Part shown: piece after piece, positions 8,442 to 17,520 of the stretch
How the letters are laid out: each line of letters begins with the position of its first letter
Position numbering within the stretch: position 1 is the first letter of the stretch
Assembly: GCA_007695145.1 (NCBI GenBank)
Contig: REEI01000081.1
Location: 1-64,000 of the forward strand
Length of the DNA stretch: 64,000 nt
Direction: 5' to 3'
Source: Saprospirales bacterium
Lineage (GTDB): Bacteria; Bacteroidota; Bacteroidia; Chitinophagales; Saprospiraceae
Made by a program: the position numbers and the translations under genes
Notes under the pieces: model-generated
Databases searched by the model: none
Told to the model about the DNA's origin: nothing
What the model saw: the letters and a program-made list of their open reading frames with translations, nothing else

Positions 8442-11400
8442 TCATCTAATCAGGTTAACATTTCCCTTTCGTGAAAACCTCAAACCTCCAATACATTCTA
8501 CTTCCAGATGATAGCCGTATGCCCCTAAAGGAGCTTCTTCCCCGTTGAAAGTGCCATCCCAACCCAGTTCAAGATCATCAGACCTGAACACCATTTGTCC
8601 CCAGCGGTTGTATATAATCAGTTCAAATCGCTCAATGTGTTCCCCCCTGAGAAAAAGGATATCATTTTGTCCATCCCCATTGGGCGAAAAAGCATTTGGA
8701 AGAAACACATAAGGATCTTCACATGGCAATTGCAGAGTTTCTACCAGGATGGAGTCAACAGAAATGCAACCATCCTCAGAGGTTATTTCAACGGTAAAAA
8801 CAGTGGGTTGATCAATGGTAGCTATTGGATTCGGAGAAAAAGGGCTATCCAATAAATCGGGTGGTGACCAACTCACATCCGCAGAGGGAGGAAGAAAGTC
8901 AACTGTGAGCAAGGTGGATATGGGAAGTGGCACAGGATTGGGATTGGCACTTATTCCGGTAATAGTTGGTGGAGGATTTACAATCACAAACACCTCTTTT
9001 AATTGAACACAATCCCCAAATTGAACTTCTGCGACATACAGGGTAGTCGATGCCGGCGAAACCCTTGGGTTAGGATCCGTGAGCAAATCGATCATTCCAA
9101 AAGAAGGTGACCAGGTGTAATCGTACTCTGGTATGTATCCCGGATTCAAAAATGTGGTGTCTCCTAGACAAATTTCAATAGTATCTCTTTCAAAAACTTC
9201 CGGAATCAAACCAGTTTGATAAACCAGTGTATCGCGAACGGTACAGCCAAATGAATCGGTAACGATCAATTCGATTTCGATTTCAAATACATTTTTCAAT
9301 ACCACTTCTAAGGAATCTCCCTGCCCAAAAATCGCTGTATCTCCGGTAACAATCCATTCAAATTCCAGCCCCCCGGTAAGACTATCGGCAACTCCTGATA
9401 TCAGTGTCAGTTCCAGGCTATCGGAACAGGCTCCCCTTTGCAATTCTATATTTGGCTCAAGTGCCTCTACTTCAATGGCAGTTATGATCGTCCTAAATGT
9501 ATCGGCACAACTAAGACCGGGAGCACTGATGATAAGACTCACCACATAGCTTCCAAAATCCGGCAATGCAATTTGAAAAACCGGCATATTTCCGCTATCT
9601 ATCGGAATATCCGGGCTTCCTAATATCCAATGGTAGTCTGCTCCATCAATTTGCGGTGCTTCAATTTCAAAATTGAGCTCCCCACATAAAATGATTTCAT
9701 CTAACTCAATAACAGGATCAAACACAAAAACGTCTATAGTATAATTCACCGAACACCAATCATTACTTACCATTCCTGTATATCGGATTGCGTCCAATGG
9801 AGTTACAAGGGGATTGCTGATGGTATCCGGAGTTTGCATAAAACTTGTTGGCGACCACTGATAAGAATAATCATCAGGAAAGCCGGGGTTTAGAAAAATG
9901 CTATCGCCGGGACAAATTAAAATACTATCAGCTCGGAAATCCTCTTCGATCAATCCGGTAAATAGGCTGTCAAAAACGGCGAACTGGCAGCCAAAGTCGT
10001 TTCTTAAAACGACTTCAATAAAAGCACTATCTCCTTGATGCACATAAGCAGTAAAACTTGAATCCGTCGTACTAAAGGTGTCCTGATTGATAATCCACAG
10101 GTATTCGTGAGAACCGGGGATGGATTTTCCGGTTATGGCAGTGAGGAATAGTTCAAGGCTATCAATGCAGTCACCTCTTTCAATTTCCAGCTCCAGGTCA
10201 AGATCCAAATCGAATAAAAACATGGGCTTGATAAGTGTATCAGGGCATCCAATGGGAATGATCCCAATCGGTCTAAACAAAACAGTCCAGTCTCCAAAAC
10301 TGGAGAAAGTAAAGTCTAAAGTATCTGAAATTCTACTGCCAAGTAAAGAACCGTCCTTAAAAAATTGCCACAGCCCCCTGTTGCCATTAGCCAAAAAAGG
10401 ATTGATAAATCTTACCTCCAGCGTACCGCAAACAGTATCCGGTAATGAAAACAAATCCGATCGCACCACACCAACTTCTACTTCGATATTTCCTATGCAA
10501 TTTTGATTGGTAATTTCAGCAGTGTATATGGTGTATTCATCAGGTTTTGCTTTGGGATTAGGAGTATCGGGTGGGTCGAGCAACCCTTTTTCCGGGCTCC
10601 ACAAGTAGGTGTTTCCCTCGTAAAAACCGGGGAACAATTCAACGGTCTCATCTTCGCAAAGTAGGTAGGAAAATTGCAAGCCATCCTCCAGAATCAGTCC
10701 GGTCTCATAGTTAAAGTCGTAAACAGAGGTACAATTCAGGTCCTCATTAAAGTATTCAAATTGAACCCTGATACTTCGCTCGTCCGCTACCTGTAAAGAA
10801 ATTGTGGAATCTACACTAGTCAAGATTGAGTCTCCTACAGTAAGCTTCCAATTAAAGAAATGTCCATCGGGACTCAATGAGGTAATGGCAGCAGAAAAAT
10901 CCAGTTGAATACTGTCTCCACATGGTCCGCGATCAATTAAAACGTCAAGTTCAATACCGGTATCAAAAACCTCTACGATTTTAGTAATAGTATCATTGCA
11001 TATTTCTAATGCACCTAGCGCTATAAGCGTGACTTCAAATTCACCGGTATCGGGAAAGGAGAGAACCGGATTTTCCTCATTTGAAGTATCAAATGGATTG
11101 GAGATGTCGCCAACGATCCAAAGCGATCCGGTTGAATTTATACTTTGATCGATAAACCCAATTTGTAAGCTATTGCAAAAATTATCGAAAGGATAAAATT
11201 CTGCGATGGTTTCTTCTACATTTACATGAACCTTAACACTCGCCGTGCATTCACCATCAGATACGAGTGCAATATAGGTAATAGAATCTACTGGAGCAGC
11301 CAACGGGTTGGGAGTATCGGGCGGGTCAATCAGGCCTGTAATTGGTTCCCACATAAAGGTCCTGGACTCATTAAAGTCGGGATAGAGGTTAATGGATTCA

Positions 11401-12881
11401 CCTTTGCATATATCAATAGTAAACTCATCTCCACTTTCAGGTAACAGACCAGTAGCATACATAAATCGAAAGGTCTTCCAGCAACCCAATTCATCATTTA
11501 TTACTCTTAGAAACACTTCAACCGAATCCGTACCAAAAACTGAAACCAAAATACTGGAATCAGAGCTGAATCGCTTTTGATCATTCCAACTCACCTCCCA
11601 GTAAAAACTGTTGGAACCACCAACCGAGGTAATAAGCAGCGGTGAGAACTCAACTTCTAATGTATCGGCGCACCTGATTCGGTCTACACTTACATCTACC
11701 TCAAAGTCAACGTCTAATAATTCGATCGTTTTGGTAAAGGTGTCGGTACAGGTTTCGGTGATCCCTTGCGCAATAAGTGTAACCTGATACTCACCAAAAT
11801 CGGGAAATGTAAAAACCGGATCGAACTCACTGCTGGTATCGATAGGATTTTCAGGGTCACCAAAAATCCATTTTATTCCCAGAGGATTATCGCTTAGGTT
11901 TTCAAATTCCACTGTTAGCTGATTGCAATAGATATCCGCAGAAAAAAATGCGGCTGTGGTAACACCACAAACCCCAACATTGAATTGAAAATCCCTTCTG
12001 ACCTCATTGATGAATTCTCCATCCCTGTACTCTTCGACACACACACCTACGACAAACTGCCCAATTGTAGGGGGAGTACCAGTCAAGAATCCGGTTTCAG
12101 GATCGATTCTCAATGGATCTGAGCCGCCAAGTTTATTCTCTAAACTGTAGGGAGGGCTCACCCACTCTACCGTATCATAGGGAGGTGGAAAAGGCGGAAC
12201 AGGTCTGGGATTGGTCCTGTAATCACCCCCAAGAGGATTGCACAATTTATAGACGAGAGAGTCCCCCTCAATATCAGTTGCAGCATGATCAAAATCTATT
12301 GGCTGGTTGACGCATATGAAAAAAGGTGGCCACTCATTAAAAGTTGCACTGCTATTGCAATCCAAAAGGGCTGTAGCAGAGATAAAACCAACGTAAGTAC
12401 CACCAGTGCCGTCCGGATCTAAAATATTCAATATGGTTTGATTTCTGCAACATCGCTGATAAACCAGAGTGTATCCTCCTTCCAGGAAGGGGAGGTTAAT
12501 CGTATCCAGATAAGTGGTAGTGTGTACACAAACATCCGGCGGTATAACATAGCATGGGTTTTCCAGAACAGGTGAGAGAGTATCATCATTTCGCACATGC
12601 ATCCTCAACATACCGTTTTCACCAACCTCCTGAACACGCTCATTGTCCTGATTAAAAAAACCGATAAACGCAGGTTGATCGAAATAAGGCACCCCATAGA
12701 AACAATCCCTGTAGAGGGTCATTGAAATCTCGTAGTTATTGTCACCCAGGCACCTATAAGTGATCTCTCCCCCTACAATATGGGATGCCTGCAGGGGTAA
12801 AGCAAACAATACAACCATTGCAATTAAGCCGGGTCCCTTTAAAATATCTTTGATCATCAACAGCTTGTTGCACATTTTCAC
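8442..12881 (-). CDS. Giant T9SS-exported modular surface protein with gliding-motility C-terminal domain
   Basis: The 1479-residue protein has a signal peptide (about residues 12-33; Met9 is an alternative start), then a Cys-containing N-terminal domain of ~280 residues opening with SHIVGGEITYRCL and holding YQRCCRN at 141-147. Four copies of a ~248-residue module follow (about 315-560, 560-812, 812-1060, 1060-1295). The C-terminus from about residue 1387 is the gliding-motility-associated domain (VFLPNAFSPNGDGQNDI, then YNRWGQMVF and GWDGTFNGEEAPLG), a T9SS sorting signal. It is probably an extracellular adhesin or filament component. The N-terminal domain is shared with the protein at 48905-51172. 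The next gene is convergent. Confidence 0.88.
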   Translation of the reverse strand: MKMCNKLLMIKDILKGPGLIAMVVLFALPLQASHIVGGEITYRCLGDNNYEISMTLYRDCFYGVPYFDQPAFIGFFNQDNERVQEVGENGMLRMHVRNDDTLSPVLENPCYVIPPDVCVHTTTYLDTINLPFLEGGYTLVYQRCCRNQTILNILDPDGTGGTYVGFISATALLDCNSSATFNEWPPFFICVNQPIDFDHAATDIEGDSLVYKLCNPLGGDYRTNPRPVPPFPPPYDTVEWVSPPYSLENKLGGSDPLRIDPETGFLTGTPPTIGQFVVGVCVEEYRDGEFINEVRRDFQFNVGVCGVTTAAFFSADIYCNQLTVEFENLSDNPLGIKWIFGDPENPIDTSSEFDPVFTFPDFGEYQVTLIAQGITETCTDTFTKTIELLDVDFEVDVSVDRIRCADTLEVEFSPLLITSVGGSNSFYWEVSWNDQKRFSSDSSILVSVFGTDSVEVFLRVINDELGCWKTFRFMYATGLLPESGDEFTIDICKGESINLYPDFNESRTFMWEPITGLIDPPDTPNPLAAPVDSITYIALVSDGECTASVKVHVNVEETIAEFYPFDNFCNSLQIGFIDQSINSTGSLWIVGDISNPFDTSNEENPVLSFPDTGEFEVTLIALGALEICNDTITKIVEVFDTGIELDVLIDRGPCGDSIQLDFSAAITSLSPDGHFFNWKLTVGDSILTSVDSTISLQVADERSIRVQFEYFNEDLNCTSVYDFNYETGLILEDGLQFSYLLCEDETVELFPGFYEGNTYLWSPEKGLLDPPDTPNPKAKPDEYTIYTAEITNQNCIGNIEVEVGVVRSDLFSLPDTVCGTLEVRFINPFLANGNRGLWQFFKDGSLLGSRISDTLDFTFSSFGDWTVLFRPIGIIPIGCPDTLIKPMFLFDLDLDLELEIERGDCIDSLELFLTAITGKSIPGSHEYLWIINQDTFSTTDSSFTAYVHQGDSAFIEVVLRNDFGCQFAVFDSLFTGLIEEDFRADSILICPGDSIFLNPGFPDDYSYQWSPTSFMQTPDTISNPLVTPLDAIRYTGMVSNDWCSVNYTIDVFVFDPVIELDEIILCGELNFEIEAPQIDGADYHWILGSPDIPIDSGNMPVFQIALPDFGSYVVSLIISAPGLSCADTFRTIITAIEVEALEPNIELQRGACSDSLELTLISGVADSLTGGLEFEWIVTGDTAIFGQGDSLEVVLKNVFEIEIELIVTDSFGCTVRDTLVYQTGLIPEVFERDTIEICLGDTTFLNPGYIPEYDYTWSPSFGMIDLLTDPNPRVSPASTTLYVAEVQFGDCVQLKEVFVIVNPPPTITGISANPNPVPLPISTLLTVDFLPPSADVSWSPPDLLDSPFSPNPIATIDQPTVFTVEITSEDGCISVDSILVETLQLPCEDPYVFLPNAFSPNGDGQNDILFLRGEHIERFELIIYNRWGQMVFRSDDLELGWDGTFNGEEAPLGAYGYHLEVECIGGLRFSRKGNVNLIR
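8999..11939 (-). repeat. Four tandem ~248-residue modules inside the giant surface protein
   Basis: Each module begins with a Cys/PKD-like segment (IYCNQLTVEFEN, NFCNSLQIGFID, TVCGTLEVRFIN, ILCGELNFEIEA), continues through an R-x-x-C-x-D/E-S/T segment (RIRCADTLEV, RGPCGDSIQL, RGDCIDSLEL, RGACSDSLEL) and ends with a TGL/I line, an IC-x-G/E-x-S/T segment and a W-x-P...DPPDTPNP-like line. Copies are diverged at protein level, so the duplications are not recent. Borders are approximate. Confidence 0.8.
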
Positions 12882-12917
12882 TTAGCCCTGTATGTTAGTG
12901 TCCATTATCATAGAGTT

Positions 12918-12948
12918 CAAAATTAAGGAAAAGAAAGATCTTGCCCAA
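12918..12948 (-). promoter_or_regulatory. Promoter of the giant surface protein gene
   Basis: On the minus strand TTG (12946-12948) lies 20 bases before TAATTTTG (12918-12925), matching the Bacteroidota TTG-N19/20-TAnnTTTG pattern. The start codon follows 36 bases later. The rest of the 354-base gap between this gene and the tRNA holds only the tRNA promoter; a minus-strand frame at 12882-13124 shows no protein-like features. Confidence 0.6.
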
Positions 12949-13174
12949 TATTTTAAATAACATTCTGCAACATTTAAGGCAATGGGACAAATACGATCAC
13001 AACTTTTCCATAACTTAGACCTCAAGAAACTGAGAAAAGTTGCCTTCTGCCAAATGCAGCTAAGATAAATTTTGGATTTGGCTCCTTTCCTGATCAATTT
13101 TTGAGACAAAACCGCAGAAATCAAGATAATGCCCGCTCCAAAAATTGGCTTAAAGGAATTATTTTTCTAAAAAC

Positions 13175-13205
13175 TTTGTAGAAACACTTGAAAGTATTAC
13201 CTTTG
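13175..13205 (+). promoter_or_regulatory. Promoter of the initiator tRNA
   Basis: TTTG (13175-13178), a 19-base spacer and TACCTTTG (13198-13205) give an exact match to the Bacteroidota housekeeping consensus, 30 bases before the mature tRNA. Confidence 0.85.
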
Positions 13206-13235
13206 CAGTCCGCTTTGCAAAAAGCAGGTATACAT

Positions 13236-13308
<73 letters not shown>

Positions 13309-13319
13309 CAACTGAAAAA

Positions 13320-13357
13320 GGGCAAATAATTGATAATCAATAATTTGCCCTTTTTTT
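13320..13357 (+). terminator. Terminator after the initiator tRNA
   Basis: GGGCAAATAATTG pairs with CAATAATTTGCCC with one mismatch and is followed by seven T residues, 11 bases after the tRNA. Confidence 0.9.
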
Positions 13358-13495
13358 ATTCATGACCACCAGAAGAAAATTTTTGTCTTTCAACTCCCTT
13401 GATAAATGCTTACTCCTGACAACTGTTCAAGTTCATTATTTCTCCTTTAAAAATATTGTGTAACTTTTATCACAGAGCTGAAATTTAGTTTGCTA

Positions 13496-13503
13496 TAATT
13501 TTG
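13496..13503 (+). promoter_or_regulatory. Putative -7 element for the UPF0324 gene
   Basis: TAATTTTG matches TAnnTTTG, 27 bases before the proposed start; no matching -33 was seen. Confidence 0.4.
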
Positions 13504-13530
13504 CATTCATAAGAGCAAAAGTTATTAGAT

Positions 13531-14505
13531 TTGAATACCAGCAAAAGTCCGGGGCTATTATTGATCGCTATGATCACCTTTGTCGCTATGATAGTGGCAC
13601 CCTTTATACCCGGGTTTGGCACTGCATTGGTTGCCTTAGCCGGTGGCATGTTGGTAAGGCAGTTATTGGTCCAATTCGACAGCTATCACTCTGGGGTAAG
13701 TTGGACAGAAAAATACGTTTTGGAAACAGCCATTGTACTTATTGGCTTTGGACTCAACCTGAGCCAGGTACAGCAATTGGGCAGCACTTCCATCATTTTA
13801 GTTATTTCAAGTTTTATCGTGTTGCTGGTCACCACTTTACTACTTCAGAAACTGTTCCGGGAAACAGGTAAATTGTTCTGGTTGCTTGGTGCAGGCAGCG
13901 CAATTTGTGGATCGGCTGCTATCGGTGCCACTGCACCAATTGTAAGAGCAAAACAGGAAGAAACCGGAATCTCATTGGCGGTCATCAATGTACTCGGTCT
14001 CCTGGGAATGGTGAGTTTGCCCCTAATTGCAAGAGTTCTCAACTGGGGCGATGTTGAAATGAGCCTGTTGCTTGGGGGAATTCTGCAGTCTATGGGTCAT
14101 GTTGTTGGGGTCGCTTACTCATTGGACGATCAGATCGGTCAAATGGCAATAATCATTAAAATGGCCAGGATTGCCTTCCTGATTCCATTTCTGTTAATAG
14201 TTTACTTTATCTTCAAGAAAAACAAGAGTAAGCTAAACGCCCGATTTCCAATATTTATAATTTTCTTTGCAATAACCGCCATTCTTTCTCAAACCTCACT
14301 CATACCCGATCAGGCCCTTTCAGGACTTGCAACAGCCGGGGAGTTGCTATTGACCATGGCTATGGTAGCCATTGGACTTAAAATTAATCTCAGGGAGATA
14401 TTCAGCATCAGCGGAAAGGCACTATTGTCAGGTAGTATGATTTTTCTGGTTCAAATCGTATTTTTCAGCCTGGGAATTATGCTTTTCATGAATCAGGGGC
14501 AATAA
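13531..14505 (+). CDS. YeiH/UPF0324-family membrane protein (putative sulfate exporter)
   Basis: The 324-residue, very hydrophobic protein has about ten membrane segments. PFIPGFGTALVALAGGMLVR, LETAIVLIGFGLNLSQV, GAGSAICGSAAIGATAPIVR and ILQSMGHVVGVAYSL are the conserved segments of the UPF0324 family, which databases call putative sulfate exporters on limited evidence. The longest frame begins with TTG at 13531; the first ATG is at 13570 and would cut into the first helix, so TTG is preferred. It follows the tRNA terminator and has its own -7 element. Confidence 0.85.
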   Translation: MNTSKSPGLLLIAMITFVAMIVAPFIPGFGTALVALAGGMLVRQLLVQFDSYHSGVSWTEKYVLETAIVLIGFGLNLSQVQQLGSTSIILVISSFIVLLVTTLLLQKLFRETGKLFWLLGAGSAICGSAAIGATAPIVRAKQEETGISLAVINVLGLLGMVSLPLIARVLNWGDVEMSLLLGGILQSMGHVVGVAYSLDDQIGQMAIIIKMARIAFLIPFLLIVYFIFKKNKSKLNARFPIFIIFFAITAILSQTSLIPDQALSGLATAGELLLTMAMVAIGLKINLREIFSISGKALLSGSMIFLVQIVFFSLGIMLFMNQGQ

Positions 14506-14553
14506 GTAATGACCAGATTTTAAGAAAAAGGAAGATTAAGCAGCAAAAATGAG

Positions 14554-15885
14554 TCAATACTTCATCAATTTGGATTGAAAAACAGCTTCACCAAGGTAAA
14601 TTCTTAGAAAGAAACTCCCTGCAGGCAAGCCCTTCAAGGAAACAGAACGACAACTATAGCCGGCGGAAACTACCCTGCCATTCAGATCAATTATTTCAAA
14701 CTTGAATTTTCCGTCAAAATCTGGTATTTCGACATTCACATAGTCACCGGAGGGGTTGGGGAAGAAAGTCAAGCCTGGATCGCCTTTATCATCCAATAAT
14801 GTGGTGACTGGAAGAACCCGATTCATTCTCTCCCAAATATCATTTATCAAAAAAAAGGGGACAAGGACATTGTCTGGATTGTCACCCATTCGAACAATCA
14901 CCATATTTTTTGAAGGTATTACCATTAAAATTTGCCCATCGCGGCCAATTGCTGAATACATATCATCAGGTGCCTCAGGAGCATAATTTCCCTGAAAAAC
15001 ATTAGTGGATTGGGGGACCATGAAACTTTCCTTTCCATTGAGCCACCAAAGGTAACCATAAGACAAGTTGTACGTTTGCGAGGAACTGATCATCTCCTGA
15101 AAATAGTCTGGATCTCCAAGGACGTCAGTTCCGTCCCATATACCTTTAGCTAGACAAAGCAAACCAAATCTCGCGAAAGACCTGGCGTTACTGAACACTA
15201 CCCTATTGAAACCAATATTCAAATATAGACCCGTAATTCCCGTCCTCATGCTTAGCCTGGAAAACAATAATCCATTAATTCCCTGGCCTGTTGCCTCTTC
15301 CAAAACATAGGAAAGCATAGTGTAGGGAGCATTGTAATAGTACCAAAAGGAACCAGGATCATCCAGGAATTGAAAACAGCTATCAAGGGTGCAATTAGGA
15401 TCAGGTACATTGTAGTCCAAGCCTGAAGTCATTGTCAAAAGGTTTTTCACGGAGATAAGTACTTCCTTTTCTTCATCCAATGAAGTCCAGCCTACCCCTA
15501 AATAATCTGAAACCGGATGGTCTACAATTAAATGATCCTCCGCTTGAGCGACCCCTGTGAGAAAAGCTGTCAGACTCTTACCAGCTGAAGCCCAGTACCA
15601 AAAGCTATCCAGCGTAAAGGTCCCAAAATACTCTTCAATCGCGATTTTTCCATCTACCAATACCAGGAATGCTTTGGTGTTCCCTTCTTCCAAAAATGAA
15701 TTTAGTTCATCGATAGCCTCCAAATTCCAATTTAGATCTACTATGTCCACAGTCTCCCACTCGTCACCGGGAAATGGAGGAAAGTACAAGGTTTGTGCAA
15801 TTGAAAGTGAGGCAATGAACAAGTTAAAGACCAGAAAGGCAAGAAGTTTCATAGGTAGTTTTTTAGGCATGTACTTTCTATTCAC
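14554..15885 (-). CDS. Secreted serine hydrolase (beta-lactamase/PBP fold) with T9SS type A sorting domain
   Basis: The 443-residue protein has a signal peptide (LLAFLVFNLFIASLSIAQ; Met6 or Met12 are possible starts). The catalytic SxxK motif is S100-A-G-K103 in YWASAGKSLTAFLTG, and LLTMTSGLDYN is typical of class C beta-lactamase-like esterases and peptidases. The end has the T9SS type A form: FFPNPSGDYVNVEIP, a beta-rich stretch with LNGRVVSAG, and GSFFLRIYLGEAVFQSKLMK. It should act outside the cell or on its surface. True beta-lactamase activity is unlikely; the substrate is unknown. Confidence 0.88.
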   Translation of the reverse strand: MNRKYMPKKLPMKLLAFLVFNLFIASLSIAQTLYFPPFPGDEWETVDIVDLNWNLEAIDELNSFLEEGNTKAFLVLVDGKIAIEEYFGTFTLDSFWYWASAGKSLTAFLTGVAQAEDHLIVDHPVSDYLGVGWTSLDEEKEVLISVKNLLTMTSGLDYNVPDPNCTLDSCFQFLDDPGSFWYYYNAPYTMLSYVLEEATGQGINGLLFSRLSMRTGITGLYLNIGFNRVVFSNARSFARFGLLCLAKGIWDGTDVLGDPDYFQEMISSSQTYNLSYGYLWWLNGKESFMVPQSTNVFQGNYAPEAPDDMYSAIGRDGQILMVIPSKNMVIVRMGDNPDNVLVPFFLINDIWERMNRVLPVTTLLDDKGDPGLTFFPNPSGDYVNVEIPDFDGKFKFEIIDLNGRVVSAGYSCRSVSLKGLPAGSFFLRIYLGEAVFQSKLMKY

Positions 15886-16084
15886 ACTAGTCTATTTAGG
15901 CGAGATCACATTTTGATTTTCGAAAAAGCAATCCTTTGTAAAATCCTACAACTTCCAATTTTTCAAGAATCATGGCAACTATAATAAAACTCACCAGGTG
16001 GACAAAATGGTGAGCAGACTTATCATTTTAACTTTCTCAATAAAATACGACAACGGAATAAAAAGGTTTAACCCAATGTATAAT

Positions 16085-17386
16085 TTATTTAAATCTCAGT
16101 ACTTTGACCGGATCAATGCGCGAAATTATGGTAGAAGGGATCAACAACACCAGCATGATAACTGCAATGAAAACAGCGTTTAGGATTAATATTTTTACCC
16201 AGTCAAAATAGACAGGAGCATGAGATAGATAATAATCTTCTTCACTCAGAGTAATTAATCCAAATTCAGCCTGAAGCCAGCACAGCCCAAGACCTGTTAA
16301 ATTTCCAATAATCAAACCTTTCAGCAACAACTGTAGGCCGTAGTAAAGAAATATTTGCCTGATGGTTCTGTTAGTGGCTCCAATTGATTTGAGGACTCCA
16401 ATCATAGCGGACCGATCGAGGATCAGAATCAACAAGCTTGTGGTCATGGTAATGATTCCAACAATCAACATAAGGATAACAATGACTCTTTCATTGATAT
16501 TCTGTAATTCCAGCCACTCAAAGATTGCAGGAAACCGACGATTGATTGGCTCAGAAGTAAGCTCGGGTGATAACAGATCGAGATAAATGTACTCGTGAAA
16601 ATAGTTGATATCTCTAATATCTTCTAAAAAAACTTCAAATCCACTGACCTGGTCAGATTCCCACCTCAGTATATCTTGAATAAGGCGTTGCTCTACAATT
16701 GCAAATCTGCGGTCGTACTCTTCCAAACCCGTTCGGTAGAGGCCCTTTACCTCCATTCTTCTTCTCCGCTGCTGATTTTCAATAATAAAATTAATAATCA
16801 ACGGATCTCCTATTTGTAAATCCAATCTGTTGGCAGTCTGCTCTGAGAGAATTATACCTCTGGAGGGAACGGTATCGAAGGTATTAATGATCTCACCCTC
16901 TCTGAGATACTCAAGCATATAAGACCAGTCAAAATCATTCCCCACTCCTTTCAGAATAATTCCTTCAAAGTCATCAGCCGTAGAGAGAATAGCGGGCTGG
17001 TTGAGGAAAGAGTGAATACTTTTCACCCCTCCCCTACTGTTTCTCAAGCGATCCTGAGCAAGCAAAATATTGGTAAAAGGCAGATAAAGCGGCTCGTAGT
17101 AACTCAAGCCCTTAAGAGTATCCAAATGAAGTATAAATTCCTGATCCCTGCTAACTGGAAGGTTCTCAATTGACCTCCAGGACCCCGTATGGGTGATATG
17201 AATATGGCCCCAAAAACCAAAGACCTTGTCTCTGATCTCATTTTTGAATCCGGTAACGAGACAACTTGCAATGATCACAATGGCCAGACATAAAGAAAGG
17301 CTGGCAATGCCAATATTGAGTATGGTGCCAGTGAACCCGGATTTGCTGCCGGCAATTTTTCGACTGATAAACCAGGCGTTCTTCAT
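16085..17386 (-). CDS. LolC/LolE-type ABC transporter permease
   Basis: The 433-residue protein has one N-terminal membrane helix (about 22-46), a large periplasmic domain and three C-terminal helices, the LolC/LolE/FtsX topology. The N-terminus (AWFISRKIAGSKSGFTGTIL) and the segment LLILILDRSAMIGVLKSIGA, which contacts the ATPase, are typical. It would release lipoproteins from the inner membrane with a LolD ATPase, which is not in this window. A macrolide-exporter-type role is less likely because the length and the IAVLKSIG-like motif fit Lol. Confidence 0.85.
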   Translation of the reverse strand: MKNAWFISRKIAGSKSGFTGTILNIGIASLSLCLAIVIIASCLVTGFKNEIRDKVFGFWGHIHITHTGSWRSIENLPVSRDQEFILHLDTLKGLSYYEPLYLPFTNILLAQDRLRNSRGGVKSIHSFLNQPAILSTADDFEGIILKGVGNDFDWSYMLEYLREGEIINTFDTVPSRGIILSEQTANRLDLQIGDPLIINFIIENQQRRRRMEVKGLYRTGLEEYDRRFAIVEQRLIQDILRWESDQVSGFEVFLEDIRDINYFHEYIYLDLLSPELTSEPINRRFPAIFEWLELQNINERVIVILMLIVGIITMTTSLLILILDRSAMIGVLKSIGATNRTIRQIFLYYGLQLLLKGLIIGNLTGLGLCWLQAEFGLITLSEEDYYLSHAPVYFDWVKILILNAVFIAVIMLVLLIPSTIISRIDPVKVLRFK

Positions 17387-17520
17387 AAATGTCTGACTAA
17401 AATTTTATCCGGATATTTCCTCAAATTTTCCACCTTTCCGGCTATTACTTATGCCCTATCCAAATCGGCTGCTCAATCCAAGCCCACCTCTCTATAAACT
17501 CTAACATCAATGCAGCGGAT

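Noticed and set aside
8442-12881. Regular repeats that might suggest a CRISPR or satellite array
   Set aside because: The repeats are diverged coding modules in one open frame, not short identical DNA repeats with spacers.
12882-13124. 80-codon minus-strand frame just upstream of the giant surface protein
   Set aside because: It covers the promoter of that gene and has no recognisable features.
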